Shown one piece after another: positions 1-12,200 of a stretch of 64,000 nucleotides of DNA. Position 1 is the stretch's first letter. The number at the start of each line of letters is the position of its first letter. The position numbers and the translations under genes were made by a program. The DNA comes from Portulaca oleracea. Its lineage: Eukaryota; Streptophyta; Magnoliopsida; Caryophyllales; Portulacaceae. The stretch lies in assembly GCA_029582165.1 (NCBI GenBank), contig CM055880.1:4960001-5024000 (forward strand), given 5' to 3'. A model generated the notes under the pieces. The model worked only from the letters and a program-made list of their open reading frames with translations, did no database searches and was not told where the DNA came from.

Positions 1-1007
1 AGGAACAGTGAAACACGAGAGCAAATTAGTGACCAACCTCATGAGAGTGTTAGAGTGGTATGTCTCATACTCACCCCTAGGAAGGTAGGATCACAAGGAT
101 TTTTTATATTTTTATTTTTTTTGGGGGGATAGGGTAACTTCAGCTTCACAATAGGTAATGTATCTCTGAGTATGAATATCGGAGGGAGGTAAGAAGGGCA
201 ACCATTACAGATCCTCAAGAACCTCGACGAGGACAACCCACGCAACCATCCCCAAACCAGTCTTAAAATTCAGACTGCACAGAAGTTTCCATGGCTCTCA
301 ACATAATTCCATAATTCTTTACCCTAACAAGAATTGGGGGGAAACAAGAGCAATGCAACAATGACAAGAAGAGTAAGTTTCGTAACACTCCTAATCCAGA
401 AGAACACATCCCCCTCCCTCCATACACCATTTACACCTGAAAGATACAAACACATATAATGGACACAACACGATACTGGCACACATGCTCAGATATGCTT
501 TTTCCCCTGTAAAGAGGATATCACGTCCACGTGCCACTTGCTGACAAGCCTAAGAGATATTAACCAATATGATTTGTGGTGTATTTATAATTTGACCTAG
601 TATATCAACCTCAGGCAGGACAGTGTTTGGATGGGAACAACAACAAATTATAAACTCAGCACCTGCCCCACAGTCACCCATAACAAAACCCTATGTCCTT
701 GTGCTATCTTTGTCTTTTGGCATATAGTTGAGAGTGTGCCTGCAGTGAACTAAAGGGCAAGTAACCGTCTTAGACATAGGCATCTTATGTTATGTAGACT
801 GTCCGTGCTTCTTAAGCCTACACTGTTTCTCTTCCTAATAAACTTGTTCAAAGAGGCTAACAATGGCACACGAAATGGCCCCAAATAAGCGGCACAACCC
901 GCTGAGGCTACAATTAGGCTATCATTACAGAATTAAAAAATATATATGGTGTAAAATTTCAACCTAGATCAGTCCACACTCAATACTCAATAAGAAAGTG
1001 TACATAC
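1..1007 (-). other. Intron 4 of the PRL1-type gene (partial)
   Basis: This stretch follows the donor at 1007 on the minus strand. I searched it for the next PRL1 exon (the segment before the first WD40 repeat) and found none. It has no other coding signal that I can support. A 68-codon reading frame at 39-245 has intron-like composition. Confidence 0.6.
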
Positions 1008-1730
1008 GTTCGAGGCTGGGCAGCTGGGCCAACAACCAGAGCATTTTGAACCCCTCCTTTCTGCGAATCTCCCGGGGCTGATAGACAACACAAACAAGTC
1101 AGACAGTATAAGAAAGTACCAAATAAGCTACAAAACGCGAACCCAAAACCCATCGAAAAAGGATGGTACACATGACAATACTGTACAGGAATTTTTCCCG
1201 CAGAGAAATGAAAAAATTCACAAGAAAAATCATAACATCAGAGCCTAATACCAACCAGGAAGAGCAAGAGCGTTAGATGGAGCAGAAGAAGGATGTCCTT
1301 CATCTTGCTTAGCAGGCTGAGGTTGCGTTGAGGCCGGTTTAATCCCTCCATACTCTACATTAATCTTCAAATCCCAAAAATTCAAAATTCAATCGACCAA
1401 CCCAACTCAATATCGATCAACCACACATTAATGAAAAACACAAAGGATTCATTCAAACTCAAAAAGCTTCATACACTAACCTTGTGACTCAACCGAATCT
1501 TCTTGCTGAACAAAAGGGGAAAACCCACAATTAGGTCAGGAATTAGGGCTTTACGTCGCAAAAAAAGAGAGATCATTATGAGAAGAGAGAATCTACCTTT
1601 CAGGATCAGGAGGAGGAAATTGGCCATAGAGAGGAGCGAAGAGATCAAGGGCGCGTTTCAGGGACTTGAAACTGAGTTTTTTAAGGGATTGCGGCTCCAC
1701 CGGCTCCATTCCGACTGCCGAGCCTGACAT
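1008..1730 (-). CDS. PRL1: PRL1-type WD40 protein (PRP46 family), N-terminal part
   Basis: PRL1 is a nuclear WD40 protein of the Prp19/NineTeen spliceosome-associated complex, also tied to sugar, stress and immune signalling. Four coding exons are visible: 1597-1730, 1481-1505, 1256-1364 and 1008-1077. Their phases join cleanly into an N-terminus with the family's hallmark stretch (EPVEPQSLKKLSFKSLKRAL, then GQFPPPDPE, KKIRLSHK and NALVVGP). The chosen start is MSGSAVGMEPVEP at 1730. The frame stays open upstream to 1898, but that extension is low-complexity Arg/Pro and is probably leader. The WD40 repeats are not in the window, so the gene continues past the left edge. The identity is secure from the N-terminal motif; the exact start is less so. 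Confidence 0.88.
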
Positions 1731-2356
1731 ATTTCTCGCCCTCTCCGAGGCGGGCGGCGGAGGAGGAGGAGGTGGAGGTGAAATTCGCCGGCGCCGGAGG
1801 ACGGTGGAAGATATGGCGGCGGAGAGATTGAAAGAGAGCAGAGAGAGTGCGATCTGGAGAGTAGACTTCCCGGCTGCTTTGCTCGATTTTTTGTCCACTG
1901 ATTGAAGTTAGTAACTTTCTTACTAGAGAACCTTTTTTTTTTTGGGATTAATATTCAATTTTGATTTCTTGCACTAGACATGTATGAATTTGTTGTTCTC
2001 TTTATTTCTTTGTCTTCTTTGTTTTTCAAATGATGTTTTTGGAAGGTTTTTTTTTTTAATCCGTCGGAAGAGTCTCTCTATACACTAACTCGCGTTGAGA
2101 GACTGCTTGCATATGGATCTCCTCATACCTCACGTTAATCTAAGTCACACTGAGATTTTTGCTATTGTTGGATTATTCAAAGTTGAAAGGCTGATAGTAC
2201 AAAAAAATCAGCATAAATAACCAGCAGCAACGAAAAATGTATAGCGCAAATCAACTTCTAGCATCAGATCGAATTAAAAGCTTCCCTAAATAAGCGTAAC
2301 AATCGCCTCACCTCTACGGCTAAAAGCTGCAAATTCTTTTAGGAATTGTCCAACAA
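1731..2356. other. PRL1 upstream region
   Basis: This region is upstream of the minus-strand PRL1 start. 1731-1910 is GC- and purine-rich (a GGC/GGA run at 1750-1780) and is probably 5' leader and core promoter. The rest is AT-rich with short T runs. No other gene is seen. Confidence 0.4.
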
Positions 2357-2565
2357 TCAAGTCTTTCTTTCTTTTTGCGGCTTCTTCTTAAAATACATCA
2401 TCACTTCTGTCAAACCATCGGTCTTCAAGAACTCTATGTTTATATTTATCCTCACAACTTTGTGAGCAATCAAATCGTCAGTAGAGTAACTACTCTCATC
2501 ACAATCTACAATGATTTCCTTACTGATGTACTGATAACTTTCTTCAAAAAATATAACGAACTTAA
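2357..2565 (-). pseudogene. Orphan 3'-terminal exon of an unrecognised gene
   Basis: On the minus strand an acceptor (TTTTCAG) at 2566 precedes an open exon that ends in a stop at 2357. Its product reads like real protein (YISKEIIVDCDESSYSTDD, then LTEVMMYFKKKPQKERK) with a basic C-terminus. The frame is also open upstream to 2686, but that part has intron-like composition. No partner exons were found nearby, so it is either a gene fragment carried by rearrangement or the last exon of a gene I cannot trace. I do not recognise the family. Confidence 0.3.
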
Positions 2566-2859
2566 CTGAAAACGTTAAGTGTAAACTCATCAAAATTAAG
2601 ACAAATTTTTGGTGTTTAATATAGCTATGCCCTAATATTGTAATTTCATAGTAGTTATAGTGTTGTGTTGGTGATAAAGGTTGCAATCTAGGGACAGGTG
2701 AATGGTGATAGGCCTTTAAAGTACGGGATGAATGGGTAAAGTTAAAAGTTATGCGTAAATAATGAGTAAATTTGCATTGTTGATGGTAGTATTACGTCAA
2801 GTTATTGTATATTGTGTTTATGTTTAAAGCCAAAATTATAGAGTCGTGTAAATTAAAAG

Positions 2860-3627
2860 TAGGGGTGAACATAAAATAAAAAAGGGTATCTGAATCTAGA
2901 TACAAAACTGGTAGAATCCATTGAATCAGGATTTGGATCATAATTAATTTGATCCCGACATAGATCCAAATGCGAAGATCCAATTCCAATATGATTCAGT
3001 ATTGGATCCTGATATTTAGGATCCAATACTGCATCCATGAGACAGTTAAATATCTTAAAATTATTAAACAACCATGTATGTCACTTTAAACCAAGACTCT
3101 TGATCCAATTTCAAGAATCCAAGTCCATCTCATGTGAGTCTTACATGTATATATTTTTCTTCATGGGAAAATCTAACTATTCAGTGCTCACTCGTCATCT
3201 ACTATGTTTAAACTTTGAAGTTTGTGACAGAAAATAGAGAATTTGAGTATTGATTCTCTATTTTACTCTCGATATTATGATTTCTAACTTAACAACTAAA
3301 TTTGGTGAAGTTGGTATTAGAAATTTATGATTTATGACTTTTCAAACAATGTATTTTATTATTATGAGTTTAATATATTCTTTTGAAAGAGCTCGCACTG
3401 TGTAAGTTTCAGTTTTTATGTTTTGGAAAAAATAATATTGGGTGAGTTTTTCGGCGTGGTACTTAATTGAATATCTACTACCCATGGGATTTGAGCCTAG
3501 ATCATAATTTTAGGATCTAGTTCGAATTGGATTCAAGACTGGATCCAGAATTCAGGATTCAATTCCAACTGAATTCGAGACCGAATCTATGAATTTTAAC
3601 CAGATATCCAGTGTTGTTCACCCCTTA
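2860..3627. mobile_element. hAT-like non-autonomous element, about 770 bp
   Basis: The element begins TAGGGGTGAACA and ends TGTTCACCCCTTA, terminal inverted repeats of the hAT style. Flanks AATTAAAAG (left) and GGTAAAAG (right) could be a worn 8-bp target duplication. The inside is full of GGATC/GAATC-rich direct and inverted sub-repeats (2885-3030 and 3490-3600). There is no transposase frame. Confidence 0.6.
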
Positions 3628-3817
3628 GGTAAAAGTTGAAAATATGAGTGTTGAAAGAACGAGTGATCGGATTGGACTGGGTTGTATAAAATAGCTACAC
3701 AATACGCCTAGTCAACCATCTCTTTGCTCCCACGGCTAGCAGATGTCAATCACTTTTTGACTATCTTTCGCGGGTGAATATTTGATGTACTTTAGGTCTT
3801 AGGATTGTGGTAAACTG

Positions 3818-4116
3818 AAATTTCAAATTGTATCATAGTAAACCAAGTCGTGAAACTACTGTACTACACTACATCGCCGCTGAATTTGGTGAAATCAAAG
3901 TATGACATATTAGACTCTGATGGGTCTAACATTTCATGATTTGGATTTTAGTAAATCATAGTGTGACATATTTGATTGCAGTAGTTCAAATATTTCAACT
4001 ATTAGATTGTTGTACACCAAATTATGACAATTCCCTGAGTTGGCTTCACCTAATCGATGGTACGTTGCGATCCAATAATTTCATAATTTGGTTTACTATG
4101 ATACAATTTTAAAGCT
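3818..4116. repeat. Fold-back element with long inverted ends
   Basis: The stretch around 3824-3846 (CAAATTGTATCATAGTAAAC) recurs as its reverse complement at 4088-4110. This gives a stem of more than 20 bp around a loop of about 240 bp. It resembles a fold-back MITE. It has no coding content and lies about 65 bp before the tRNA-Leu. Confidence 0.5.
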
Positions 4117-4180
4117 TGACTTGGTACAATGCGCTTTAATTCAATTTTCTTTATTTTAATGAAGATGTAAAAAATGTAAT

Positions 4181-4263
4181 GTTAGGATGGTCGAGTGGTC
4201 TAAGGCGCCAGACTCAAGTTCTGGTCCTCGTGAGAGGGCGTGGGTTCAAATCCCACTTTTGAC
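4181..4263 (+). tRNA. tRNA-Leu(CAA)
   Basis: An 83-nt class II tRNA. The anticodon stem CCAGA/TCTGG encloses loop CTCAAGT, giving anticodon CAA. It has the long variable arm of Leu tRNAs, and the B box GGTTCAAATCC is intact. The acceptor stem GTTAGGA/TTTTGAC pairs fully but uses three G-U pairs, where the usual plant tRNA-Leu(CAA), as I recall it, has more G-C. The changes are C-to-T, as expected from methylated-cytosine decay, so activity is uncertain. No intron is present. Confidence 0.85.
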
Positions 4264-4420
4264 AAAATTATGTGTAACCCTTTTCGTGTTTCAACTTAAT
4301 ATTGACGATGAAGAAGAATTAATGACAACATTAATATGGATATAATCGATTTCAAAAGCATATAATTGTATCTTTTATTTTTTATCAATTTTTTTGAAAA
4401 CATATAATTATATTATGTAT

Positions 4421-4677
4421 TTTTGGACGCTAATATATTGAACTTTTAGGGTATTCGACAATAATACATTGTACTTTAGGGGGTGTTGGACAATAATACA
4501 CCCGGAAAGATTCCGACAGTGGCTAACTTGGTGGTGATCCTACGTGGCAGGCGGCCCGCGTAGGATTACCACCAACTCAGCCACCGCCGGAATTACTATA
4601 AGTGCATTATTGTCTAAGGTCAAAGTTCAGTGTATTATTGTCCAATGTCCAAAAAGTTCAGTATATTAACGTCCATA
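4421..4677. mobile_element. MITE family B, copy 1 (TTTTGGACGCTAATATA ends)
   Basis: It starts TTTTGGACGCTAATATATTG and ends with the near inverse (AGTATATTAACGTCCATA). The centre is a GC-rich palindrome around GGCAGGCGGCCCGCGTAGG. Related copies lie at 17874-18232, 42930-43208 and 43216-43490. No coding capacity. Confidence 0.6.
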
Positions 4678-5158
4678 AACTCTTATATTATACATTTTTT
4701 ATCTATTTTTTTTAACAAGGATAGGTAACAACATCTAAGAAACCCTTCTTTTAAGGGATCATCATAAACCGAAACGGTGAGTTTGAGTTTGGCTAATTGG
4801 ATTATGTTGAATTTGTGGACCCCTACCAAGAGAGTCAAAATTTATCCCTTTATTTAATTAATTCTCCAATGGTGAGTGTAAGCTTGACTCATACATTAAT
4901 TAAAAAAGTAAGTGGATCATACTCGATAATATAATTAATTTGGTTATATTGATAAAAAATGATGTGAATGAGGAGAGAGAGAGAAAATGTGATTAAAATA
5001 TTAGTGTGTTAAACTCGCTTTTAAACTCGTCTCGCGAGACTGATGGCGAGATTATCGCGAGATGAGTTTTATTCTCACCATTGAATGTCCTAAACGACTT
5101 CATTTCATTCTCATCTCATGCCATGTCAGCAGTGAGTCGAATTTAAACCCACCATTCA

Positions 5159-5470
5159 TTACGGATGACCTAAGACATTCTCACTAACAATAACTGATAA
5201 ATCCCAATGAAAACTACAATTAGAAACAACAGAAGAGGATACAGAGTGACCAAACTTTGCCAACCAGTCTTGAGCATGATTCTTTTGATGAAAAACATCA
5301 GAAACACGAATCTCCCTACACAACCCCATACATGTTTGAATATCTCGAACCAACTTTAAGAACTCCCAAGTCACTTGGAACAAACCTTTGACCGTATCGA
5401 TGAGAACCAGATTATCACCTTCCAGAATAATATTCATATGCCCAGCTTAAACAGCGTCCCGAACTCCATT
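5159..5470 (-). pseudogene. RNase H-like domain relic of a non-LTR retrotransposon
   Basis: The minus-strand frame 5159-5437 reads like the C-terminal half of the plant RVT_3/RNase H-like domain found in LINE polyproteins. It has NIILEGDNLVLIDTVKG, an WEF..LVRDIQ helix, and AQDWLAKFGHSVSS, near the end. Upstream sequence in phase gives a VRDAV/AGH remnant with a stop between. The remaining reverse transcriptase is absent, so this is a short dead fragment. Confidence 0.55.
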
Positions 5471-5484
5471 ACGCATAACAATCG

Positions 5485-5759
5485 TTACGGGTCCCGATAA
5501 ATTTGGGTCGGACATATTCGAACTATGTCAAAATTTGGATGAGAAATTCATATCCTGACCCAGTTTTATTTGGGGTTGGACAATTCAGACGAAGCTAAAT
5601 TCGGGTCGAAATTGGGTTCAGACAATATAAAAAGAAAATTTTTATGTCCGAATATCTAGTCAGTATCAAAATTCAGACGAAAAATCTATGTACAAACCCT
5701 TTTTTTTTTAGTCGGACAAATTGAGTATTCCAAGTCGGACAAAATTTTGCCATCTCTAT
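5485..5759. mobile_element. hAT-like MITE family A, copy 1 (degenerate)
   Basis: Rich in GGGTCGGACA / AATTCGGACG blocks and ending AAAATTTTGCCATCTCTA, which matches the right end of the 298-bp copies at 33739 and 35003. The left end is worn and no target duplication is clear. Confidence 0.5.
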
Positions 5760-6048
5760 GCAACCCCATCTATTTATCCATACTCTAAAAGAAAAATGAG
5801 AGTTTCACTTTGTCAAGCTATTCATCTGTTGTCTGCTGCTTGGGTATGTACTTGCTAACTTGTGCACACAAATGAATTTACTTTTTCGCCCCTAAATATT
5901 ATAATAATAAATAATTAATCAGCAACTTATCTTACAGATCCTGTTCATACATAAATTTACTATTTTACCCTTAAGTACATTAACTACCATTTTGCCACTT
6001 TACCTTATAATATAATTTTTACTCATACACCAATTTACTATGTTGTCC

Positions 6049-6591
6049 TCAAATATTACAAATATTACATAAACCTTTCTTACACATTAATAAACAACCC
6101 ATGCCGCCATGCGAAGCACGAGTTGACTTTTTTTTTTGGCAATAGGACAACAAAACACACATACGAAACATTACTAGATTGTTAAGGAATGACTTGTTGC
6201 TTGGCACCAACGGCCAAGACATATGCTTCCCTAACATCTGATGAGTTTTTTTTAAAAGACAACCAACTGCAATACTGGAATCTTGGACTGTAGATAAAGG
6301 ATACAACGACCGGTGACCACTTGCAGTCTCTTCATCTCTGAACCTCCTCTTTCTCAATGATTGGTGTTCATGGAAGGTGAGCCAACTCGGTCTCCGCTTT
6401 CTGCAGTTGGCAGTATACCTGTCTTTGTTCATACCTGCCATTTGTTTGCGCTTACCTTGGTGGACTCTCCTTCGTCCCAAAAGCTTCATGTTACCAATCC
6501 TTTTACAGCGTTGAGAGGGTAGGTTCCTGCATCGCATTCTCACATGCGATTTACGCGGGCTTGGTGTTGTAGTTTCTTGGACTGTCGCCAA
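6049..6591 (-). other. Open frame of 180 codons, unrecognised
   Basis: A minus-strand frame rich in Arg/Lys in its first half (RMRCRNLPSQRCKRIGNMK, then RRRVHQGKRKQMAG). The second half is more ordinary. Overlapping minus frames at 6540-6959 may belong to the same degraded unit. I see no splice partners, promoter or known domain. The basic, Cys-containing composition would fit a transposase-derived relic, but that is a guess. It could be a chance frame. Confidence 0.2.
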
Positions 6592-7090
6592 ATCGCGGGT
6601 GGGGTGGGGGGGACCTTCTCTTCTTGTGCTTCTCCTTGGCTACCTTTGCAATGTTGGACTTCTCTCATGATCAAATGTGAGTGTGTGGTCGACTTCACTC
6701 GCACTTTCATGTAGCTTATGCTTGAAGAATCGTACACCTCATTATAGCTGCTGATAGGCTAAATTATTCAAAGATAATTGTTGACCATCTTTCTTGATAA
6801 AATTAACTTGATCGTTAGAAAAGATAATATCCGCTGGAGATTTTGTAGGGCTACACCTAGCCCTATCCTCCATGCATGACATAAGGTTTTGAGAAGGGTT
6901 GTTTGTGCAACCCCTTTGTTCTTGCAATTTATTAGGTGCTCGTGGAACATGTTCTCCAAATTCTATTATTATTCACCCGTATGTATTAAGTTGTTCACTC
7001 TGATTATTACCATTGTTCACTATGATTTACATGATTGTTTACTCGCAAATATCTAGAGCACATGCTCCGAGTGCATCTAATATATATTGC

Positions 7091-7638
7091 TTTGTTCTAG
7101 CCTGGATGCTCCTGTTCTTAGACTCTCATCACTTACTATGAGGGTGTGCCCAATTTATCTTTTGGGTAGGAAAAAAGTCAAAAAGACCACGTTAAAATGG
7201 TGGGAGATATTTTTGTCTTGATTAATCAGGATTAAGAAGTAAGTAATCAAGAGTCAGGACTAATTAATCAAGCTTCTGGTATATCCCTCGGATCTTCTAG
7301 CCCGCCGGCGTCGGACCCGGGTAATTTAATTCGATTCCTTCATTTCTTCATACATTACCCCTTTGTTCTTGCTTTGTTCTCGCCTGGATGCTCCTGTTCT
7401 TAGACTCTCATCACTTACTATGAGGGTGTGCCCAATTTATCTTTTGGGTAGGAAAAAAGTCAAAAAGACCACGTTAAAATGGTGGGAGATATTTTTGTCT
7501 TGATTAATCAGGATTAAGAAGTAAGTAATCAAGAGTCAGGACTAATTAATCAAGCTTCTGGTATATCCCTCGGATCTTCTAGCCCGCTGGCGTCGGACCC
7601 GGGTAATTTAATTCGATTCCTTCATTTCTTCATACATT
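7091..7638. repeat. Direct duplication, about 265-bp units, 282-bp period
   Basis: Two near-identical copies (7091-7356 and 7373-7638) run from TTCTAGCCTGGATGCTCC to TTCATTTCTTCATACATT. The few differences include A/C at the TTCTAGCC/TTCTCGCC site and CGCCGGCG versus CGCTGGCG. The high identity points to a recent duplication. It lies just upstream of the PAP-A leader and may include promoter sequence. Confidence 0.85.
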
Positions 7639-7856
7639 CATATTTTCATTTCATTTTTGTTTGAATTACGAGTCTTTATTTATTCATCCCCAAATTCATC
7701 ACAACTTGTCTGGGTCAACTGGGAGTATTATAATACTCACTAAGCAAATCATGGATTATCATGTCTTCTACTTCTCGTCAATCCAACTGGGTAGTTTGCT
7801 TCTACTCATGGCCAACTAACTATATAATCTTCCACTAACTCGTCAAATTCATCATA

Positions 7857-9251
7857 CTTTAGGGTTGCAAAGCTTTATCCTACTCTCTGCTCAATCCAAT
7901 TCTTTCTGCAAAGGTCAGTTTTGCAAACCCTTATTTGAGGGCAACTTTTTTGGTAGTTTATATCATCAACTATCTGCTGTGATTGGTGAACTATGGTATT
8001 TTCAATCTGGGTATAATGGATTTTTACCATTTTGAGTGGGGTAAACTGTCGATGGTTGACTGTCCTTGTTGTTTTTGCTGATTTTAGCTACTGTGGATGT
8101 GTAATATGTGGAATTGCAGTTTTCTCAATCTGGGTTGTTTAGTTAGTTTTGAAAGTTGATATGGGTACATTTTGATGATATCTATGTGGGGTGAATTTTG
8201 AAGTGGTCTATTACTGACCAAGAATACAATTTTTCATCTTCAGTTCAGTTGGTTGTCCTTGACTTAGTTCTCAAGTTTTATGAATGCAAATTGGTCTTTG
8301 AGCAATGGGGATTGGATCATAGTTACCAGAAACGCTTCCCGGGTCGTTAGTCCCGGAACGCGTCGTTAGTCCCGGAACGCGGGTCGCTACGTTTTACATA
8401 AATTTAGTCTAGTTTTGACTTCGGAACGCTTGTTCCCAGGACGTGGGTCGTAGGCGTATGTAGCGTTCCCCTTAACTATGGATTGGATTGAGAGACTTAC
8501 GCTATTAGAGATCCAGTGAATTCAGCCCCTTCGAGATTGTATTGGTTTGACAATTTGACAATGACATTTAGCTTTTTTTGGGTGATGGTTTTGGTGGGGT
8601 GGGTGGGGGAAATTAGCTTTTTCTTTTCAAATTTCAAGTGTTGTGTCTTTCATAGAAGCAAAACCATCCTACATTTCGATTTTAAAGCCATCCTTTTTGT
8701 TGTGAAGTTCTTAATGTCAATGGTGTAAGGCCTTGGTCTAATAGAGACAACAGACAAGACATCTCTCGTTTTCTCTAACAAAATGTCTTTTATAACGGCT
8801 AAGGGTGGGGTTATATGACCCATTGTTGGACAGTTTCAAGGTTTAAGTGAGAAAAAAATGGATGAAGGCTTAGTAGAATGGACATGCTTCATGTACGTGG
8901 CCTAGAGACTATGTTGTTGTCTGGATAGCTGAAAATGGATCTATTTTTTTCAGCTCAGATTGCAGTGGACTAGAGCAAAATGCCTCTCTAAACCTTTTCT
9001 ACTTATTTTCCATGGGGTCATAAGTTGTGAACGATTGTAAAATCTTGGGTTAATTGAAACCAGTTTTGCAGCGGTGTTTTGGAGTATTGGATATGGATTT
9101 GGATCATCGTTGTCAAAAACCTGCATAAGATTGCTCATCCATAGATTCTTAGAACTTTGCTAGGGCTGTATGATTGTCTGCACTCTGTACCATCTACTTT
9201 CAAGTCGCCAGTTTATGACCTAATGAAGATTATCTTTGCATTTTGGTTCAG
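7857..9251 (+). promoter_or_regulatory. PAP-A 5' leader and probable leader intron
   Basis: A leader-like stretch ends at a consensus donor (GCAAAG, then GTCAGT) at 7913. A matching acceptor (TTTTGGTTCAG) lies at 9251, 11 bp before the PAP-A start codon. PAP-D shows the same arrangement (donor at 35431, acceptor at 35729), which supports a conserved 5'UTR intron. A hAT-like insertion sits inside this intron at 8318-8480. Transcript data would settle it. Confidence 0.5.
8318..8480. mobile_element. hAT-like MITE family C, copy 1 (CATAGTTACC ends)
   Basis: It begins CATAGTTACCAGAAACGC and ends with the inverse (TAACTATG). It is flanked on both sides by a perfect 8-bp duplication, GATTGGAT (8310-8317 and 8481-8488). 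The centre contains a tandem TCGTTAGTCCCGGAACGCG motif. The second copy is in the eL42 gene at 28257-28400. Confidence 0.8.
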
Positions 9252-9262
9252 ATTTGAAGGAG

Positions 9263-12200
9263 ATGAGAGCTTTGCTTACGTTATGGGCCGTTCTATGGAT
9301 CGCTACAAACCTTCAAGGTGCTTTATCCTCTGATCATCAACCCCTGGAAAAAATTGCTGTCCACAAGACCGAGGTTGCTCTTGATGACAAGGCTTATGTC
9401 AAAGCTTCTCCTTCACTCCTTGGATTAGGGGTAAACTTCAATTAGTAACCTTTCACGTCGGATTTCTTTGTTTTAAACGTACAGCCCATGATATTTTGAT
9501 ATAGTAAATGTCGTTTTCTAGTATGTCAGTAACCGAGTTTGTATCGATTAGGGTAAAAAGGCGAAGAATAGCGAATGGGTGACGGTGGAGTTCCACAATC
9601 CCGATCCTTCAGAAAATGACTGGATTGGAGTGTTTTCTCCTGCCAATTTCAGGTGAAACAAACTTGTCTTATCTAGTACAAGTAATTGGATCAATCAATC
9701 AATGAGTCTTTGTCACTAAATCGCGGTACTTGACTATCAATTTGCAGCTCGTCTACTTGCGTTCCTGAACATTCAAGAGTCCTGCCTCCGGTAATATGTA
9801 CAGCTCCTATAAAGGTCGGCACTGCTGATTCTCTTCTATTATATGAGAACATCAATCTTTCTTCTGATTGAGCAAAGTCTAATAAAATTTTATCGTGCTT
9901 TTATGTCTCTTCTGCAGTATCAATACGCAAATTTTTCAAGTCCCAAGTACGCGAAAACGGGAACTGGATCGCTGAAACTGCAGTTGATCAATCAGAGAGA
10001 CGACTTTTCATTTGCTCTGTTCACCGGCGGATTGCTAAGTGTATGGTTCCAGTATTTCATACTGTTGTTTTTATAGTTGCGATCCATCTTTGACTGTTTA
10101 TGGCTCTAACCCTCAAGATTTACTGAGAAAGCCTGTTTCTTTCTGTTTTCTACAGCCAAAGCTGGTTGCCATTTCAAACACAGTTACTTTTGCACATCCC
10201 AAAGCGCCTGTATACCCGCGTTTGGCTCAAGGAAAATCATGGGACGAGGTAAGTTTATCGTATTTGTAGTCCTGGACAACAAACAAGATTCAGTCTTTCA
10301 CAACCTAAGCCTACCTCTACTTTGATTCATACCGTCTATTATGGGAAGTCTAAGAGATCTTTAAATCTACTTTGAACCCGTTATTCAGATGACTGTCACG
10401 TGGACAAGCGGGTATGGAATTGACGAGGCACTTCCTGTTGTCGAATGGGGTTTGCAAGGAAAAGACAAGATCATTTCCCCCGCTGTGACACTAACATTTG
10501 ATCGTAGCAGCATGTGTGGTAAGGTTGATTCTCATTTGCATGTCTTCAATCATTTTTATGGTTGTCGGTTGATAAGTTATATTTGTAGTAAATTATCCAC
10601 CTTTCTACTATTTGTTGGGAGACTGATTCCAAGAGACCTATCAAAAAAGTGCTACTCGACATTATGCGACATTTGTTTTTTTGATATAAATTTTTGAAGG
10701 TATGTTCGTATATGATGTGGGTCCCACCTCTGTGATTTTCGGTACTATTGACATCAGATCCTCTATTTCATCATATTCAGGTCCACCAGCAAGTACTGTG
10801 GGATGGCGTGATCCGGGGTATATACACACTGGTTTCTTGAAGGAACTATGGCCGAATCTAGAGTATGTCACTTAAACCGATACATTATGTACTTTTTAAA
10901 TCATTTTCTTATTTTGATTTTTCAATATCCTAACGGCACATCAAATGAGGAGAATATGGGCAGAAAATTTACTCATGTTAGTATCGATCATCATCGATCA
11001 TCATCAGACAATTTGTGTCTTAATTCTTAAAGACCCTAATTCTGAAAGGAATGAATTGTAGCTGTTTGCTTACCATGGACTTTACCATTTCATGCAGAAC
11101 TTTGTTTTTTATCGCATCAGTATTTTGCTTGATGCGTTGCAGTCATATTTTGAAGCACACAAACTTCACTAGAATAGACATGACTTACTCAAGATTATAC
11201 CGAATCATTTGAAAACGCATTGTCTTACGTCTTAGGACTGCCTTCATATTCTTCACACAAATGCAGGTACACCTACAGGGTCGGGCACAAATTGACCAAC
11301 GGCTCACACGTTTGGAGTGACAGTTACCACTTCAGAGCATCTCCTTATCCAGGGCAGGATTCTGTTCAAAAAGTCATCATCTTCGGGGATATGGGAAAGG
11401 TCAGAACGGCTCTATGCAAACGACACCCCACCCTTTTCCATTTTCTTGGGTTTTTTTTTTTAATTTTTTTATTTTATATCCACCAATTGACATACATGGT
11501 CTCATTTCTTGAATGTGTCTCACATTTAGAATGCTTCATTTTTATGGAAACTCGTGTCTACTTTCCGTAGTTTCTAGGCCCCAGAGGTTGGAATTTTTGT
11601 TATCATCCGTTCATTATGTGGCGGTGTCTCTATCATCTAAGTTCAAACCATAACCAAACCCGAAACCAATACTCCAAAATCCCGGCCAGGCGAGGATGGC
11701 AGGGTCGGATGTAGCAATCTTACCCGAAAATTTTGCAATTTAGAGAGACTGGTTCCAATTGACCCAAGATTTAGAAATCATTCGCTACCTACAACTCCAT
11801 GGAAAAGAAGCATATGAAGTTTAATGAGACATTTTTATAGTCCATGACAGTCTAAGTTGAAAAACATAATCTTCTCCAACTATCCAGATTATGGACATCT
11901 AAGAATTGTCTCCTGAATATATGGTTGGTTTGTGTTTCAGGATGAAATAGACGGGTCCAACGAGTACAACAATTTTCAGCGCGCTTCTCTCAACACAACC
12001 AAACAGCTCATCAACGAGCTGGACAGCACTGACCTAGTCTTCCTCATTGGAGACATTACTTACGCAAATGGTTATCTATCTCAGTGGGATCAGTTCACTG
12101 CACAAGTCGAGCCCATTGCTTCGGCCGTTCCATTTATGGTTGCTAGGTAAGTTAATCTCTCGTTGAACATACACTTGCACTTACAATGTTTCCTTGGTGG

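Noticed and set aside
1593..1898. N-terminal extension of PRL1 starting at 1898
   Set aside because: The extra 56 residues are low-complexity (Arg and Pro runs) and absent from the family. The Met at 1730 fits known PRL1 starts better.
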